A DNA stretch of 64,000 nt, taken from the NCBI RefSeq assembly GCF_016862915.1, contig NZ_BONW01000010.1:62001-126000 (forward strand). Reading direction: 5' to 3'. The notes under the pieces were generated by a model. The model did no database searches. It was given only the letters and a program-made list of their open reading frames with translations, and was not told where the DNA came from. This stretch comes from Plantactinospora endophytica (GTDB taxonomy: Bacteria; Actinomycetota; Actinomycetes; Mycobacteriales; Micromonosporaceae). Both the position numbers and the translations under genes were made by a program. How positions within the stretch are numbered: the stretch's first letter is position 1; each line of letters begins with the position of its first letter. Shown piece after piece: positions 1 through 7,211 of the stretch.

Positions 1-382
1 CGATCGGTACTCGCTCGGACAGGTTCTCCGCCGAGAGCCGCCGGGCGGTCGCCGAGATGCTGCGGATCGGTCGCAGCGTCCGCCCGGCCACCAGCCAACC
101 CAGCACGGTGGCCAGTCCGGTGACGACCGCGAGCGCGACCGTCGACTGGGTCAGCAGTTCGGCCAGGGTCTCCGCGTGGACCTGCCCGGCCACGGCGGGA
201 GAGACGTCCACCGGTAGCCGGGTGGGCGCGGCGGACGGGTCCGTCCTGAGCAGGATCCAGCGGTCGGCCAGGCTGCGTCGTACCAGGACGTAGGTCAGCG
301 CGGTCAGCATGACCCCGGTGGCGAGCACGATAGCGGTGTGCAGCAGCGCCAGCCGGCTACGGGCGGAGAGCCGGACCGTCAT
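1..382 (-). CDS. Two-component sensor histidine kinase, N-terminal part (cut by window edge)
   Basis: About 127 residues are visible, starting MTVRLSARSRLALLHTAIV on the minus strand. There is a first membrane helix near residues 10-30, a short extracytoplasmic loop, a second helix near 72-95, and then a HAMP-like linker containing GRTLRPIRSISATARRLS. This is the sensor and HAMP part of an OmpR-partner kinase; the histidine and ATPase domains lie beyond base 1. The ATG overlaps the TGA of the upstream response regulator (ATGA), so the two are translationally coupled and form an operon. The extracytoplasmic loop is only about 40 residues, so the signal cannot be guessed. Confidence 0.88.
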   Translation of the reverse strand, partial: MTVRLSARSRLALLHTAIVLATGVMLTALTYVLVRRSLADRWILLRTDPSAAPTRLPVDVSPAVAGQVHAETLAELLTQSTVALAVVTGLATVLGWLVAGRTLRPIRSISATARRLSAENLSERVPI

Positions 383-1035
383 GGGCCGATCCGGTAACCG
401 GCGCCGGTGACGGTATGGATGACAGCCGGCTCGCCGAGCTTGCGGCGCAGCGTGCCGACCGTGATCCGGACCGCGTTGGTGAACGGGTCGGCGTGTTCGT
501 CCCACACCTTGTCCAGCAGCGTTTCCGCGCTCACCACGTCACCGTCGGCGGCGAGGAGTTGCGCGAGCACGCCGAACTCCTTCGGCGTCAGGTGCAGCGG
601 CCGGCCCCCGCGCTCCGCCACGCGCCGGGCGGGGACGAGCCGGATGTCGGCGGCGTGCAGGATCGGCGGCCGGGCCGGGGCGCTGCGGCGTACCAGCGTG
701 TGTACCCGGGCGACCAGTTCGGAGAACGCGAACGGTTTGCCCAGGTAGTCGTCGGCGCCGAGGGTGAGCCCGTCGACGCGGTCCTCGACCGCTCCCGAGG
801 CGGTGAGCATGAGGATGCGGGTGGTGCCCCGCTCCGCCACCCGTCGACAGACCGTGTCACCGTGCACCACGGGAAGGTCGCGGTCCAACACCATCACGTC
901 GTACGGGACGACCTCGCACTTGTCCAACGCGGTCCGGCCGTCGCCGGCGACGTCGACGACGAAGCCCTGCCTGCGCAGCCCGGCGGCGATGTACCCGGCC
1001 AGCGGCTGCTCGTCCTCGACCAGGAGCACTCGCAC
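379..1035 (-). CDS. OmpR/PhoB-family response regulator
   Basis: This 218-aa protein has a receiver domain (residues 1-115) followed by a winged-helix DNA-binding domain (about 125-218). The acidic pocket is E7/D8, the phosphoacceptor is D51 in VLDRDLP, and the switch and lysine positions are T78 and K100 in GKPF. The C-terminal domain has the usual LTPKEFGVLAQLL and VRITVGTLRRKLG helices and ends GAGYRIGP. I chose the GTG at 1035 (VRVLLVEDE) because the receiver fold begins there; the open frame extends 43 codons further upstream without domain content. Its stop overlaps the kinase start, making a kinase-regulator pair. The target genes are unknown; the protease gene upstream on the same strand is a candidate. 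Confidence 0.93.
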   Translation of the reverse strand: MRVLLVEDEQPLAGYIAAGLRRQGFVVDVAGDGRTALDKCEVVPYDVMVLDRDLPVVHGDTVCRRVAERGTTRILMLTASGAVEDRVDGLTLGADDYLGKPFAFSELVARVHTLVRRSAPARPPILHAADIRLVPARRVAERGGRPLHLTPKEFGVLAQLLAADGDVVSAETLLDKVWDEHADPFTNAVRITVGTLRRKLGEPAVIHTVTGAGYRIGP

Positions 1036-1165
1036 CGGACCAGTGTCCCAGCGACCGTATATGGACCACGTATGGCCCACACCGACGCCCGGCCACCGCC
1101 GTGCTGGTCGTGCCGCCCGGACCAGAACGTCGGCCCGGCCGGCACGGGCACCGCCCGGTGGCACG

Positions 1166-2461
1166 TCAGGCGGGACGCGAGAGGTAGAACCGCATGCCGG
1201 AGAAGTCGAAGGTGATCGTGTACGGCTTGAAGAAGGCGTGGGTGAAGTTGGCGACCGGATCGAAGCCCAGCCGCTCGTACGCGGCGGGACTGGTGCGGGC
1301 GACGCTGTAGGCGCCGTTGGCGACCCCCGTGCCGAGTCGCGCCTCCTCCGGATAGCAGGGATAGGCGGGGATCCGGTTGACCGCGATCGGGCGGTCGTAG
1401 TCCACCCGCACCCGCAGCCGCCTCGCGGTCGCCTCGGTCATGGCGAGGCAGTTTCCGGCCGCGCCGCCGGTGTCCATGCAGACCACCCGGGGGCCGTGGC
1501 CGTTGACCCTGCCGAGGGTGAACGGGAAGTGGTCACCCGCCAACCACAGCGGCAGGGGTGTGACACCGGCGAGGCTGGCCTCATGCCGGAAGGAGTCGAG
1601 CTGTGTCGCGGTCTTCCGGCGCAGCACCAGCGCCTGGTTCGCATAGTCCAGGGTTGTCAGGAAGTGGTAGAAGATGTGCGTCCCGATGACGCCGGCCGGC
1701 TGCGGGTCACCGAGTTGGGTGGGCTTGTCGATGTCCGCCCAGTGGACGGGGAAGTTACGCAGCTCGATGTCGCCCAGCCGGAACGAGTCCAGCACACCGA
1801 AGTACATGGTGACGGTCTGGCCACCGGCCTGTCCCCGGCCGGTCGAGACCGCACGCAGGCCGGCCTCCTCGGCTGCCTCCATCGACAGGCTCAGCGACGT
1901 TGCGCCGGTGTCGTACATGAACCGTTTCGGCGCGCCGCCGCTCACCGACGCCTCGACCAGCGGCATCGGATCCATGGCGACGAACGGCAGCCGCGTGGCG
2001 TCCGCACCGTGCACCTGGTACGGCGTTCCCGTCACCGCCTCGAGCTGCCTCGCGTACGGCTCGTTGCCCTGAGCCCGCAGCACCGGCACCGCGCGGGCGA
2101 ACTGGTCCTGCCGCACGTAGCAGTCGGCCAGCAGTTGCCTGGCGAACTGGTCGTCGGGGGCCAGCTCGACCGCCCGGCCGAGGAAGCTTTCGGACTCGCC
2201 GAAACGGTTGGACAGCAGGGCGATGTAACCGCGCCGAGCGGTCGCGTGGGCGTTGGTCGGGTCGGTGCGCAGGATTCCTGCGTAGCCCTGGTCGGCCTCG
2301 GCGAACCGACCCGCCCTGAACAACTCGTCAGGGTCGCCGCCGGCCCGCGCGGAACTGCTCGCGCCCACCGCCGGAAGCACCGCTGCGGCACCGGCGACCA
2401 GGCCGGCCCGCCGGATGAGAGTACGCCGCTTCCAGCCGCCGACTGCGCGCTGATCTGCCAT
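1166..2461 (-). CDS. Tat-exported TPR / retropepsin-like aspartic protease
   Basis: This 431-aa protein starts with a twin-arginine signal (GWKRRTLIRRAGLVAGAAA, with the Ala-rich cleavage region near residue 40). TPR-like helices follow at about 45-140 and then a two-lobed aspartic protease region. D184 lies in MYDTGATSLS and D330 in CMDTGGAAGN, matching the two DTG motifs of pepsin/retropepsin-like folds; GVIGTHIFYHFLTTLDY resembles the conserved IGxDxL strand. The ATG at 2461 is preceded by AAGGG and starts directly at the Tat signal, so the longer frame to 2524 is not used. It lies 130 bp upstream of a two-component operon on the same strand. Cell-surface proteolysis or sensing is inferred. 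The substrate is unknown. Confidence 0.75.
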   Translation of the reverse strand: MADQRAVGGWKRRTLIRRAGLVAGAAAVLPAVGASSSARAGGDPDELFRAGRFAEADQGYAGILRTDPTNAHATARRGYIALLSNRFGESESFLGRAVELAPDDQFARQLLADCYVRQDQFARAVPVLRAQGNEPYARQLEAVTGTPYQVHGADATRLPFVAMDPMPLVEASVSGGAPKRFMYDTGATSLSLSMEAAEEAGLRAVSTGRGQAGGQTVTMYFGVLDSFRLGDIELRNFPVHWADIDKPTQLGDPQPAGVIGTHIFYHFLTTLDYANQALVLRRKTATQLDSFRHEASLAGVTPLPLWLAGDHFPFTLGRVNGHGPRVVCMDTGGAAGNCLAMTEATARRLRVRVDYDRPIAVNRIPAYPCYPEEARLGTGVANGAYSVARTSPAAYERLGFDPVANFTHAFFKPYTITFDFSGMRFYLSRPA

Positions 2462-2593
2462 CACAAGCCCTTCGTGGTTCGTCGCCGAGGTGACCCTGCG
2501 GCCGGTGCGCACCTCCGCCCACACCGCCGGCCGCCGCCAGTTCTACCGATCAGGACCGATCGGCGACCGATCACGGGACCGTAGGAAACCGAT

Positions 2594-2881
2594 ATGCCGG
2601 AGCCCTCGTTCCGTCCGTCAGCGTCGAACTCGTCGATCTCTGAACGGCTGTCGGCGACGGGCTCCGTTCGTCGGCGCCGGACAGGGCACGAGTGGCTCGA
2701 CACCGCGTTGCAGGTGTTCGTCGCAAACGACGATCTCGACGTGCGGCGGTGCATCCTGCCGGGACTGAGCCTGAGGGTGGAGCGATATCCTGAGGAACTG
2801 CGCCCGATGGTCGAGGAGGCCGTCCGCATCGCCCGTACCTCCGACGACTACCTCCGGCACCGCGTCGAACACCAGGTCTGA
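2594..2881 (+). CDS. Small hypothetical protein
   Basis: A 95-aa ORF with an Arg/Ser-rich N-terminus and a well-formed C-terminal half (HEWLDTALQVFVANDDL, YPEELRPMVEEAVRIARTS) that reads like a compact helical protein. It is divergent from the protease gene and convergent with the next small gene. A long open frame exists on the opposite strand, but its composition (Arg/Pro-rich) looks like a shadow. The true start may be internal; no strong ribosome site is seen before 2594. No family recognised. Confidence 0.45.
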   Translation: MPEPSFRPSASNSSISERLSATGSVRRRRTGHEWLDTALQVFVANDDLDVRRCILPGLSLRVERYPEELRPMVEEAVRIARTSDDYLRHRVEHQV

Positions 2882-2947
2882 CCAGATCCCGACGCGGTGA
2901 CGTGGTTGCGCCACGGTTCGGTGCCGGCGGTCGGTCGGCGACGCAAC

Positions 2948-3271
2948 TCACCGCATCGCGTAGAACCAACTGCTCTCGTAGTCGCGGTCGACGGTCTCCT
3001 GCGACTGGGCGATGGTGTCGAGCCCGGTCAACTGGGCTGCCGTGAAGCCGGTGCGCCGCAGGATCTGCCGGACCTCGTCGATTGCCGGGTTCGGTGTCCC
3101 CAATGCCTCCCGTTCGGCGTCGGTCCCGGTGCACAGCCAGACGGTGAAGTAGTCGAAGTTGGGAAAGGCGGCAATGTACTCGATCCGCTCGACGCCACGA
3201 TCGGCGAAATGCGCGAGGAGTTCCACCTGGGCCAGGGTGAGCAGATGCCACCTCGGGTCTTCCGAACTCAT
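2948..3271 (-). CDS. Hypothetical protein, about 107 aa
   Basis: The 107-aa product begins MSSEDPRWHLLTLAQVELL and is rich in aromatic residues (FPNFDYFTVWLCTGTD, YESSWFYAMR). It has normal high-GC codon use and no membrane segment or signal peptide, so it should be cytoplasmic. The region GTPNPAIDEVRQILRRTGF looks helical. AGGAACG precedes the ATG at moderate spacing. It sits 83 bp downstream of the HAD-like gene on the same strand and may be co-transcribed with it. I do not recognise the family. Confidence 0.65.
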   Translation of the reverse strand: MSSEDPRWHLLTLAQVELLAHFADRGVERIEYIAAFPNFDYFTVWLCTGTDAEREALGTPNPAIDEVRQILRRTGFTAAQLTGLDTIAQSQETVDRDYESSWFYAMR

Positions 3272-3354
3272 CCGTTCCTCCGATCAGGATGGTCGAGGAC
3301 CGTGCCGGTGGGGCACCGCTGCGCTCCACCGCCCCGGGTGGCCGGTGGCCGGGG

Positions 3355-3945
3355 TCATGACCGACCGCCGGCCGGGATCGGGACCGACTCCCGGAGCAGG
3401 ACGGCGAGGTCCGGCCAGGTATCGGTGACCGTCGCCCAGTCCGGCACGTCCCCGGCCGGCGGCCGGTCGTCGATACCGCCGCCGAACAGGTAGCGGTGCG
3501 GGACCGCCTCCAGATACGCCAGTACGTCGAGCCGGTCGTCGACGAAGTGCGTGATGCCGAGCCGCTCGCACACCGGAGCCTTGTCCCGGCGTTCCCGCAC
3601 GAAGTGCAGGTTGCCGGCGGGGATGCCGGTCCGGGCGAAGAAGTCGTGGTGGGCCAGCCAGGCGCGGGTGTTCGTGGCCACCTTCGGGCCGGCCTTGGAG
3701 ACCAGGTGCACCCGGCCGGCGAACGGTTCGGCGGTGAGCGCGGTCAGGGCCTCGAAGACTCCCGGCACCGCCGGGGTGCGCAACGGCTGGCCGCCGAAGA
3801 ACGAGGTGTCCTCGTCCCGCCCGGCGAGGGTCACCAGCACACCGCCGACGTCGACCCCGAGCGTCGGCGGGCGGCTCCGACCCGGACCCCGGTACGGCCC
3901 GGGTTGCCCACCCGGTCGGCGCTGCCCGACCCGCTGCCGTGCCAC
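3355..3945 (-). CDS. HAD-superfamily-like protein
   Basis: The 196-aa product has an N-terminal DVGGVLVTLAG segment, resembling HAD motif I with its second aspartate replaced by glycine, and a C-terminal THFVDDRLDVLAYL segment resembling motif IV (paired acids). Middle residues HLVSKAGPKVATNTRAWL fit the Ser/Lys region of HAD folds. I chose the GTG at 3945 because GGAGG lies 5 nt upstream; the open frame runs on to 4074 with no domain content. Because the first motif is D-x-G rather than D-x-D, a phosphatase role is uncertain; polynucleotide-kinase-like or non-catalytic HAD proteins are alternatives. Confidence 0.6.
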   Translation of the reverse strand: MARQRVGQRRPGGQPGPYRGPGRSRPPTLGVDVGGVLVTLAGRDEDTSFFGGQPLRTPAVPGVFEALTALTAEPFAGRVHLVSKAGPKVATNTRAWLAHHDFFARTGIPAGNLHFVRERRDKAPVCERLGITHFVDDRLDVLAYLEAVPHRYLFGGGIDDRPPAGDVPDWATVTDTWPDLAVLLRESVPIPAGGRS

Positions 3946-4098
3946 GTCGACCTCCGACCCGCAGTTCCTGGAACTGTCCAGCGCCTCGCCCGTCCGGTCA
4001 GACCGCCCGGGAAACGTCGACCCGGTGCCGGGAGGCCCACAGCCCAACCCGACCGAGGTTCTCCGCGTGCCCAAGGCTAGTGCTGCGGATCAAGCCGA

Positions 4099-4305
4099 TT
4101 ACGCCGCCGGCAGGTCCATGTCCAGGTCGAGGCCGAGCCAGCCGGCCAGGTCCCTGATCTCCCGGGTCACCGCAGCCGTCGTCGACCTCGAGCAGGGTCA
4201 ACCGGCGTACGACGTCGAGCAGTGTCGCCGGCCGGTCCCGGTCCAGCAGTTGGGCCCGTACGGCGATCCCCGCGCGTCGCGTCGGGAGAGCCGGTGCACG
4301 CTCAT
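4099..4305 (-). pseudogene. Decayed remnant of a winged-helix DNA-binding (YcaQ/HTH_42-like) gene
   Basis: On the minus strand an ATG at 4305 opens MSVHRLSRRDAR. After a one-base loss near 4265 the reading continues in another frame as IAVRAQLLDRDRPATLLDVV, RRLTLLEVD. A further shift then gives TAAVTREIRDLAGWLGLDL and a stop at 4099. From memory, the first pieces match the N-terminus and the last piece the C-terminus of winged-helix proteins of the YcaQ/HTH_42 type, which are normally about 350-400 aa. The middle of about 300 codons is missing, so this is a large internal deletion with two frameshifts. The rest of the 3946-4368 gap holds nothing else I can recognise. Confidence 0.6.
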
Positions 4306-4368
4306 CCGGCCCCGGCGAGGCGAGCCCCCCGCTGCGAGTTGCCCGGCCCAGGGGTTGCCCGGCCGGCG

Positions 4369-5523
4369 CTACCGCTGGCCGAGGAAGCGCTGGCCGGCGA
4401 GTTCGATCCGTTCGATCTCGGCCCGGAAGAAGGCGGTGATCTCGGCACACCGGTCGAGGTTCGTCGGGCCGCCCTCCCGACGGGGCAGGTCCGGGTACGG
4501 ACTGCCGAGCACGAAGATGTTCTCGTCGTTGTACTGGTTGGCCGGCGCCGTGTAGTTGAACGAGCCGGCGATCACCACCGAGTCGTCGATCACCATCAGC
4601 TTGTGGTGCAGCTTGCCGAAGGCGGGGGACCGGATCGGGGCGTACAGCGCGATGTTGGCCCGGTCGAGGTCGTGGGTGGCGGCCCACTTCTGCACGCCCT
4701 GCCCGGGGTCCACCGCCCCGGTCACGGTACGCCCGGCGGCGGCCAGCGCGATCATCGCGTCGTCGATCCCGGACGAGCCGGAGAAGGTGAAGATGGCGAA
4801 GTCGACCCGCCCGGTCGCCTTCAGCATCTGCTTCATGATCTCCAGCTCCGGGGTGTGGTCCGGCGCGAACAGCACCCGCACCGGCACGCCCCCGACGTTG
4901 TACGCGTTCGGCACCCGGCCGTGTTCGCCGCGCCCGAACCGCCCCTGCCGGAGTTGGGCGAACTCGTCGGCGTACTCCTGGCAGATCCGGGTGTCGTGGA
5001 AGACGACCACGTGGTTCAGATTGCGGTGGCAGTCGGTACCGGTGAAGTTCGCCGAGCCGGAGAGCACCGCCGCCCGCCCGGCGGACCGCAGCCGGTAGTC
5101 CCGGACCACGAACTTCTGGTGGAAGATCGCCGGGTTGTAGTCGGCCTTGACGTCGACATTGCAGCGCAGCAGGGCGGCGACGATCCGCCGGTTCGGCTCC
5201 AGGCTGCGGCTGCCCGGCTCCGGGTCCCACTGGATCCGGTGTCGGGCGTCCGCCTCCGGCTCGCCGGGCCGGACGGTGACCCGGGGCAGCTTGGCGGTAC
5301 GCAGGTAGTCCTGTTCCAGCACCATCCGGACGTCGACGCCCCGGAACCGGGCGTCCAGGATCGCCTGGGCGATCGGCTCCGAGTCGAGTTCCTGGACGGC
5401 GATGTCCAGGCTCTCCCGGGCGCCGCCGATGAAGTCGACCACGACCTGTTCGAGGTCGTCGGCCGCGCCGAGTTCCCGAGGCCCGACGTACGCCTCGATC
5501 TTCTTGCCGGCGAAGGTCGCCAT
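4369..5523 (-). CDS. Phospholipase D-like (HKD) protein
   Basis: The 384-aa protein has two PLD half-domains. The first HKD motif is H135-x-K137-x4-D142 (HQKFVVRD) followed by GSANFTGTD; the second is H306-x-K308-x4-D313 (HHKLMVID) followed by AGSFNYT. Both halves therefore keep the catalytic His-Lys-Asp set. No signal peptide or membrane helix is visible, so the enzyme is probably cytoplasmic or released by a non-classical route. Family members act on phosphodiesters of lipids or nucleic acids; the substrate cannot be told here. The start at 5523 is the only ATG before the fold (MATFAGKKIEAYVG). The upstream neighbour is divergent. Confidence 0.88.
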   Translation of the reverse strand: MATFAGKKIEAYVGPRELGAADDLEQVVVDFIGGARESLDIAVQELDSEPIAQAILDARFRGVDVRMVLEQDYLRTAKLPRVTVRPGEPEADARHRIQWDPEPGSRSLEPNRRIVAALLRCNVDVKADYNPAIFHQKFVVRDYRLRSAGRAAVLSGSANFTGTDCHRNLNHVVVFHDTRICQEYADEFAQLRQGRFGRGEHGRVPNAYNVGGVPVRVLFAPDHTPELEIMKQMLKATGRVDFAIFTFSGSSGIDDAMIALAAAGRTVTGAVDPGQGVQKWAATHDLDRANIALYAPIRSPAFGKLHHKLMVIDDSVVIAGSFNYTAPANQYNDENIFVLGSPYPDLPRREGGPTNLDRCAEITAFFRAEIERIELAGQRFLGQR

Positions 5524-5625
5524 GCCGGACAGGCTCGCACCCCGGGCCCGCCGGCGGTGTCGCCTCGGCTACAGACTCGGCCCGCCCCGGGCAGCCGTGC
5601 CCGTTCGGGTGGCACGCTGGGAGCC

Positions 5626-6318
5626 GTGTATCGGGAGCGGATGTCCGAGCTGGCCGGCGCCGTCGTCTGGACGGTCACCCGGACCGCCGACGCGGGCTCG
5701 GGCCGGGTCCTGCCGGACGGCTGCATGGACCTGATCTGGTCGAGCCGGTCCGGTCTGCTGGTGGCCGGCCCGGACACGGTCGCCCAGGTCGCCGCCGGGC
5801 CGGCCGGCGAGCGGTACGTGGGTCTGCGCCTTCCGCCCGGAGTCGGGCCGGCGGTGTTCGGGCTGCCGGCGCACGAACTACGGGATCAGCGGATCCCGCT
5901 CGGCGCGCTCTGGCCGGCGCCGGAGGTGGCCGCGCTGGCCGAGCGGGTGGCGCTGCACGACCGGCCGGGCCGGCTGCTGGAGTCGACCGCCGCCGACCGG
6001 CTCGCCGCCGGAGGTGGCCCGGACCCGATCGCCGCGCCGCTGGCCGCCGGGCTCGCCGCCGGCCGGGACGTCGCCGGTGCGGCCGACGCGCTCGGGCTCG
6101 GCGCCCGGCAACTGCACCGGCGCAGCCTGGTGCTGTTCGGGTACGGCCCAAAGACGCTGGCCCGGATCCTGCGGATGCGCCGCGCGCTGGCCCTGGCCCG
6201 ATCCGGTACGCCGGCCGCCGAGGTCGCCGTCCGGACCGGGTACGCCGACCAGGCCCACCTGTCCCGCGAGGTCAGAAGCCTGGCCGGGGTACCACTGCGG
6301 CAGCTTGTCGACTCCTAG
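5626..6318 (+). CDS. AraC-family transcriptional regulator
   Basis: The 230-aa regulator has an N-terminal sensor-like domain (RVLPDGCMDLIWSSR, DTVAQVAAGPAGERYVGLRL, typical of DUF6597-type AraC proteins) and a C-terminal double HTH (about 140-228: AADALGLGARQLHRR, TGYADQAHLSREVRSLAGVP). I chose the GTG at 5626, which has GGGAG 3 nt upstream; an ATG 15 nt downstream is the alternative. It is divergent from the PLD gene and convergent with the VOC gene. The ligand is unknown. The second AraC gene in this window (47953) is only distantly similar. Confidence 0.88.
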   Translation: MYRERMSELAGAVVWTVTRTADAGSGRVLPDGCMDLIWSSRSGLLVAGPDTVAQVAAGPAGERYVGLRLPPGVGPAVFGLPAHELRDQRIPLGALWPAPEVAALAERVALHDRPGRLLESTAADRLAAGGGPDPIAAPLAAGLAAGRDVAGAADALGLGARQLHRRSLVLFGYGPKTLARILRMRRALALARSGTPAAEVAVRTGYADQAHLSREVRSLAGVPLRQLVDS

Positions 6319-6361
6319 CCGGCGACCGGAACCCCTTCCAGTCGGGCTGCCGGCGTCTTTC

Positions 6362-6763
6362 CTAGCCGGTTGCCGACTCCAGCGGGGCGTACAGGTCGAC
6401 GCCGTTGCCGTCCGGGTCGCGCAGCACCGCGTACCGCTGGCCCCAGGGCGTGTCCCACGGCTTGAGATGCCCCTGGTAGCCGGCGTCGGTCATCTCGGCG
6501 TACACGCTGTCGACCTCGGCCGGGTCGGCGCAGCGGAGGGCCAGGCTCATCTGCGAGCCGCCCGGCGGCGACCAGTCCGGCTCGAACGAGCGGACCGTCT
6601 CGACGGTGTCGAACATCAGGCGCACCCCGCCGGGCAGGGTGAACTCCACGTGCGGCTCGGTGTCGGCGCCGGCCGGGATGTCGAGTCCCACCTTCCGGTA
6701 GAACGCGAGAGATCGGGCCATGTCGGCCACGACCAGGCCGAATGCGTCTAGTCTCGGTGTCAT
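6362..6763 (-). CDS. VOC-family (glyoxalase/bleomycin-resistance fold) protein
   Basis: The 133-aa product starts MTPRLDAFGLVVADMARSLAFYRKVGL, a classic VOC beta-alpha unit, and ends with RYAVLRDPDGNGVDLYAPL, the second unit. Candidate metal ligands are H49-like in PHVEFTL and the C-terminal acidic residue, but the usual HxE set is not complete, so catalysis is not certain. Family members include dioxygenases, lyases and ligand-binding resistance proteins. The start is at the first ATG of the fold; no Shine-Dalgarno is seen, and a TACGCT -10 element sits 6 nt upstream, suggesting a leaderless message. Confidence 0.85.
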   Translation of the reverse strand: MTPRLDAFGLVVADMARSLAFYRKVGLDIPAGADTEPHVEFTLPGGVRLMFDTVETVRSFEPDWSPPGGSQMSLALRCADPAEVDSVYAEMTDAGYQGHLKPWDTPWGQRYAVLRDPDGNGVDLYAPLESATG

Positions 6764-6769
6764 TCGGCC

Positions 6770-6775
6770 AGCGTA
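6770..6775 (-). promoter_or_regulatory. Candidate leaderless -10 element for the VOC gene
   Basis: TACGCT (TANNNT) ends 6 nt before the ATG at 6763, and no ribosome-binding site is present. That geometry is typical of leaderless actinobacterial transcripts. Confidence 0.35.
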
Positions 6776-7027
6776 GGAGCCGGTTCCGCCCGCGTCTTGA
6801 ACGAATCGGACCTGCCGGCCCGGTGTTCCGGGTGCCGGTGCGGCCGGCGGATCATCGGCGTACGGTGTTCTTAACGGCATCCGACGTTTCGCTTTCCGCC
6901 ACCTTGCCGGCGGGTTGCGGTTCGTCGGCGCGTTGCGTGCGTTCGGGTCGGGTCGTCCGGGAAGGCGACCGGGCACGGCGCTCTTTTTTCGGGTACGGGG
7001 GTAGACAGAAAGGGAGGTGGCCGGGAG

Positions 7028-7195
7028 ATGAGAAGTCTGGCCTACCTGGATGCGGGATCGGGCAGCCTCATCGTGCAGGCCGTGGTCGGCGGCGTCGCCG
7101 GGGTCGCGGTGGCGGCGAAACTCTACTGGCGCAGGTTGACCAGCCGGTTCCGCAAGCAGCCCGCACAGCCCTCGCAAACGTCGAAGCAGGACTGA
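7028..7195 (+). CDS. 55-aa YLDAGSGS-type small membrane protein
   Basis: The ORF begins MRSLAYLDAGSGSLIVQ, followed by one hydrophobic stretch (VVGGVAGVAVAAKLYW) and a basic, polar tail ending SQTSKQD. AGGGAGG lies upstream at a good distance. Small proteins with a YLDxGSGS start, a glycine-rich helix and a KLYW motif recur beside envelope-biosynthesis genes in actinobacteria, from memory. It ends 16 bp before the methyltransferase start and is probably its operon partner. One N-in helix with a cytoplasmic basic tail is likely. Function unknown; an accessory subunit of the membrane enzyme two genes downstream is a guess. Confidence 0.75.
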   Translation: MRSLAYLDAGSGSLIVQAVVGGVAGVAVAAKLYWRRLTSRFRKQPAQPSQTSKQD

Positions 7196-7211
7196 GGGCG
7201 GTCCACACCCG

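Noticed and set aside
1050-1075. Short near-repeat CCATACGTGG / CCATATACGG upstream of the response regulator
   Set aside because: Only partly matching, no clear symmetry and no second example; too weak to call an operator.
4222-5640. Plus-strand frame opposite the PLD gene, open into the AraC gene
   Set aside because: The AraC fold begins only at 5626; the upstream part lacks any domain and is antisense to intact HKD motifs.
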